From positions 1 through 64,000 of the forward strand of contig JAFTWZ010000035.1 in NCBI GenBank assembly GCA_017465055.1: a stretch of 64,000 nucleotides of DNA, given 5' to 3'. This document shows positions 61,086 through 64,000 of this stretch, in pieces; the first letter of the stretch is position 1; each line of letters begins with the position of its first letter. The stretch comes from Alistipes sp. (GTDB lineage: Bacteria > Bacteroidota > Bacteroidia > Bacteroidales > Rikenellaceae). Both the position numbers and the translations under genes were made by a program. The notes below the pieces were generated by a model. The model was not told the DNA's origin and searched no databases. It saw only the letters and a list, made by a program, of their open reading frames with translations.

Positions 61086-63818
61086 ATGGCATTAAGCTGG
61101 AATGAAATAAAGGAGCGCGCCATTGCTTTTTCAAAGAAATGGGCTGATGCAACGGACGAGAACGCCGAGGCTAAACCATTTTTGGTGGACTTTTTTAATG
61201 TGTTTGGTGTATCAGATAGGCGCGTCAAGAAGTTCGAGTACAAAGTACCGAAGCGAAGCGGTGGAAATGGCTATATTGATATGCTATGGCACGGCAATAT
61301 CCTGATAGAGATGAAGAGCCGAGGCAAAGACCTATACAAGGCATATAAACAAGCCAGCGAGTACTTTGACGGACTCAAAGACTATGAATTACCCCGATAC
61401 ATTCTGGTCTGTGATTTTTACAGATTTAGGCTCGAAGATATTGACAACGCAAAGGTCTACGAGTTCACACTCGACGAGCTATACAAGAAAGTGCATCTGT
61501 TTGGATTTATCGCTGGATACAGCAACAAGGTGGAGCTAAAAGAGCAAGACCCTGTCAATCTCAAAGCGGCAGAGGCTATGGCTAAACTGCACGATAAGCT
61601 CAAAGCGATTGGCTACGATGGGCACGACCTTGAATTGTATCTCGTACGCTTGTTGTTCTGTCTTTTCGCTGACGACAGCACCATTTTCAACAAGAACATC
61701 TTTTACGATTACATCTACACCCACTCGGCGGAAGATGGGTCGAATCTGGCATCTGTTATTAACGAGATATTCGAGATTCTAAACACCCCTACCGACAAAC
61801 GCCTTAAGAATATCTCGGAGGAGCTTAACGCATTCCCATATGTCAATGGCAAGCTATTCGAGGAGCGTTTGCCACTTGCGTCATTCGACAGCACGATGCG
61901 CAACATTATCCTTGAATGCAGCACGTTGGATTGGGGTAAGATTTCGCCAGCAATCTTTGGAAGTATGTTCCAAGGAGTAATGAATCCAGAGAAGCGACGC
62001 AATCTCGGCGCACACTACACAAGCGAAAGAAATATCTTAAAGCTGATAAAGCCCTTGTTCCTTGACGACCTATGGTCGGAGTTTGAGAAGGTCAAAAGCA
62101 GCGACCGACAGCTTAAGATGTTCCACCAGAAAATATCGTCGCTTCGTTTCCTTGACCCCGCGTGCGGTTGTGGCAATTTCCTTATCGTCACTTACCGCGA
62201 GCTGCGCCTATTGGAGCTGGAGGTGCTGAAAGCGATGTATGGCACCCAGCAAGCATTCAATATTGCAGACCTCGTTTTGTGCAACGTCGACCAGTTTGCG
62301 GGTATCGAATACGAAGAGTTCCCCGCACAAATCGCCAAGGTTGCAATGTGGCTAATCGACCACCAGATGAATATGCTTTGCTCGCGCGAGTTCGGCGAGT
62401 ACTTTGTGCGCTTACCGCTACGCAAGTCGGCAAACATCATCTGTGGCGACGCATTGGAAACAGACTGGAACGAGATAGTTCCAAACAGCGAATTGTCGTA
62501 TATCATTGGCAACCCTCCTTTCGTTGGTGCCAGACAAATGTCAAAAGAGCAAAGCAAACAAGTTGCACAAGTCTTTAACAACATTAAAGGCGTAGGCAAT
62601 CTTGACTATGTAACTGCGTGGTACGCCAAGGCTTCACAGTACATACAAGGCACTCACGCCAAGGTCGCCTTCGTATCAACCAACTCCATCGTACAAGGAG
62701 AGCAAGTTGGAATCCTGTGGCGTGTGCTGTTGGAGAAATACAATGTGCATATCCACTTCGCCCATCGCACCTTCAAGTGGAGCAACGAGGCAAAGGGAAA
62801 GGCTGCTGTCTATTGTGTTATCGTAGGCTTTGCCAACTTCGATACTGACAATAAGACCATATTCGAGTACGAGGATATTACTGGCGAGCCACACGCTTTG
62901 CGAGCCAAGAACATCAATCCATACTTGGTGGATTCAAACAACATATTATTAAATAAACGCAGTGCGCCCATATGTGATGCGCCTAAAATCAATTATGGTA
63001 GTTTTGCTTTAGATGATGGAAACTACACCCTATCTGAAGCAGACAGAGATGATATTATTAGTGAGTGTCAGAATTCTGATAGACTAATCAAGCCTTTCAT
63101 AGGAGGTAAAGAACTATTGCACTCTGTAAAGCGATATTGTTTGTGGCTTATTGATGCATCACCCAAAGAAATCAAAGAAAACCCCAAGATACTTGAAAGG
63201 GTCGAGGCTGTTCGCAAATGGAGAAGCAATAGCAGTAGAGAAAACACTAATAAACTTGCTGACACTCCTACTATGTTTGCAGAAATTAGACAACCCAATA
63301 CAAACTATTTGGCTATTCCCACAACATCTTCAGAGAATAGAAAATATATTCCTATTGCGTTCCTCTCTCCAAATGTAATAGCATCTAACCAATTATACAT
63401 TGTGCCAGATACTACTCTCTACCACTTTGGAGTACTGACCTCGGCAATGCATATGGCGTGGACAAAATGTGTATGTGGCAGACTAAAGAGCGACTTCAGA
63501 TATTCTGCTGGGATCGTTTATAACAATTTCCCGTGGGCAGAGAATCCGTCGCCGAAGCAAGTCGAGCGCATCGAGCAGTGCGCCGAGGCGGTGCTGGAGG
63601 CTCGCAAGATGTTCCCCGATGCATCGCTTGCAGACCTATACGACCCATTGGCAATGCCCCCAGCGTTGATGAAGGCGCACCAAGCATTGGACAAAGCTGT
63701 TGATGCAGCCTATCGCACTGCGCCGTTCACCTCGGATAGCCAGCGTATGGAGTTCCTGTTCGACCTATACATCAAGTACAACGCAACCATATTCGACAGC
63801 AAGAAGAAGCAGAGATAG
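61086..63818 (+). CDS. MmeI-like type IIL restriction-modification enzyme
   Basis: A 910-residue single-chain restriction-modification protein. The N-terminal nuclease motif is Asp65-x9-Glu75-Met-Lys77 (YIDMLWHGN, then ILIEMKS), the exact D-x9-ExK spacing of MmeI. Then comes a helical connector, the SAM motif FLDPACGCGNFL (about 355) and the amino-methyltransferase motif NPPFVGA (about 476), giving N6-adenine methylation. Residues about 615-810 are the target-recognition domain, and their DNA is clearly more AT-rich than both sides. In this family the same domain directs methylation and cleavage, so specificity can change in one step. The cassette is bounded by 81-bp direct repeats beside tRNA-fMet, suggesting acquisition by transfer. 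Confidence 0.92.
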   Translation: MALSWNEIKERAIAFSKKWADATDENAEAKPFLVDFFNVFGVSDRRVKKFEYKVPKRSGGNGYIDMLWHGNILIEMKSRGKDLYKAYKQASEYFDGLKDYELPRYILVCDFYRFRLEDIDNAKVYEFTLDELYKKVHLFGFIAGYSNKVELKEQDPVNLKAAEAMAKLHDKLKAIGYDGHDLELYLVRLLFCLFADDSTIFNKNIFYDYIYTHSAEDGSNLASVINEIFEILNTPTDKRLKNISEELNAFPYVNGKLFEERLPLASFDSTMRNIILECSTLDWGKISPAIFGSMFQGVMNPEKRRNLGAHYTSERNILKLIKPLFLDDLWSEFEKVKSSDRQLKMFHQKISSLRFLDPACGCGNFLIVTYRELRLLELEVLKAMYGTQQAFNIADLVLCNVDQFAGIEYEEFPAQIAKVAMWLIDHQMNMLCSREFGEYFVRLPLRKSANIICGDALETDWNEIVPNSELSYIIGNPPFVGARQMSKEQSKQVAQVFNNIKGVGNLDYVTAWYAKASQYIQGTHAKVAFVSTNSIVQGEQVGILWRVLLEKYNVHIHFAHRTFKWSNEAKGKAAVYCVIVGFANFDTDNKTIFEYEDITGEPHALRAKNINPYLVDSNNILLNKRSAPICDAPKINYGSFALDDGNYTLSEADRDDIISECQNSDRLIKPFIGGKELLHSVKRYCLWLIDASPKEIKENPKILERVEAVRKWRSNSSRENTNKLADTPTMFAEIRQPNTNYLAIPTTSSENRKYIPIAFLSPNVIASNQLYIVPDTTLYHFGVLTSAMHMAWTKCVCGRLKSDFRYSAGIVYNNFPWAENPSPKQVERIEQCAEAVLEARKMFPDASLADLYDPLAMPPALMKAHQALDKAVDAAYRTAPFTSDSQRMEFLFDLYIKYNATIFDSKKKQR

Positions 63819-63846
63819 TCTAACAACCCTTTGATATAACCGAATA

Positions 63847-63885
63847 CGAAAATCGGCAGTCGCAATTAAGTGGCTGCCGTTTTCG
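63847..63885 (+). terminator. Terminator of the MmeI-like gene
   Basis: CGAAAATCGGCAG and CTGCCGTTTTCG pair with one bulge around a 14-nt loop, 28 bp after the stop. Confidence 0.7.
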
Positions 63886-63909
63886 TTAATATTCCTATGC
63901 TGCAAGTCT

Positions 63910-63990
63910 GTTAGAAATTTCGATGGGGTGTCCTACGTAAAAGGAGAAACTTAACGGTTTCTCCTTTTTTTTGTAGCGGGGGTTGGCCTC
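63910..63990. repeat. Right 81-bp direct repeat flanking the cassette
   Basis: Second copy of 60222-60302, containing AAAAGGAGAAACTTAACGG, TTTCTCC-T8 and GTAGCGGGGG, the degenerate inverted tRNA-fMet 3' end. The window ends 10 bp later, so further units cannot be seen. Confidence 0.8.
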
Positions 63991-64000
63991 GAATGGCTTG

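Noticed and set aside
61086..63818. Type I or type III restriction system
   Set aside because: Nuclease, methyltransferase and target-recognition domains are in one chain, with no separate S, Res or helicase gene; the D-x9-ExK motif fits MmeI.

Overview
The window looks like the chromosome of a gut Bacteroidales, most likely Alistipes or another Rikenellaceae. The reasons are the Bacteroidetes-type promoters (TTG, about 20 nt, then TAnnTTTG) before many genes, the scarcity of Shine-Dalgarno sites, numerous outer lipoproteins with BACON, LRR and DUF domains typical of Bacteroidetes, an nqr operon, a homodimeric pyruvate:ferredoxin oxidoreductase and an Hdr-like redox cluster. The genus is an inference; no rRNA gene is present to fix it.

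Layout: 0.2-2.5 kb, minus-strand housekeeping genes (2-hydroxyacid dehydrogenase, tcdA, TatD-like hydrolase). 2.8-8.5 kb, the complete nqrABCDEF operon (Na+-pumping NADH:quinone reductase). 8.8-12 kb, an SDR, a PhnP-like metallohydrolase and a lipoprotein. 12.6-16.3 kb, PFOR. 17-20.6 kb, tRNA-Leu(CAG), lspA, a Xer recombinase, hpf and obgE, the last behind three 88-bp promoter-bearing repeats. 21-26 kb, minus-strand gap, mlaF/mlaE, a DUF4834 protein, an esterase and a phosphodiesterase. 26-33 kb, secreted or lipid-anchored proteins: an esterase, a fimbrillin-like/nuclease fusion, a putative pore-forming-type lipoprotein and small exported proteins. 33-41.3 kb, a CoA-transferase, the rimP-nusA-infB operon and an unusual ClpX-like ATPase. 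41.8-54.5 kb, one compact eight-gene operon of exported proteins, almost all lipoproteins, including LRR, BACON and subtilisin-like proteins. 54.7-59.8 kb, a five-gene hdrC-hdrB-hdrA-hdrC-membrane/hdrB cluster. 59.95-64 kb, initiator tRNA-Met followed by a repeat-bounded MmeI-like type IIL restriction-modification cassette.

The energy genes suggest a connected picture. PFOR makes reduced ferredoxin and acetyl-CoA, NQR moves electrons from NADH to quinone while exporting Na+, and the Hdr-like complex probably passes electrons between an unknown thiol/disulfide or other donor and the quinone pool through a DsrMK-like membrane subunit.

The intergenic DNA is unusually structured. There are (i) about 130-bp nested inverted repeats starting at the stop codons of nqrF, PFOR, obgE, gap and a lipoprotein gene; (ii) 9-bp-periodic GAGAC arrays just beyond several of them; and (iii) at three unrelated genes (tRNA-Leu, tRNA-fMet, CoA-transferase) an inverted copy of the gene's own 3' end placed after its terminator and followed by the same AATCCCTCC...AAGGGAGG repeat. 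At tRNA-fMet the units of type (iii) flank the restriction-modification cassette. I regard (iii) as the most interesting signal in the window, followed by the Hdr-like cluster and the lipoprotein operon.
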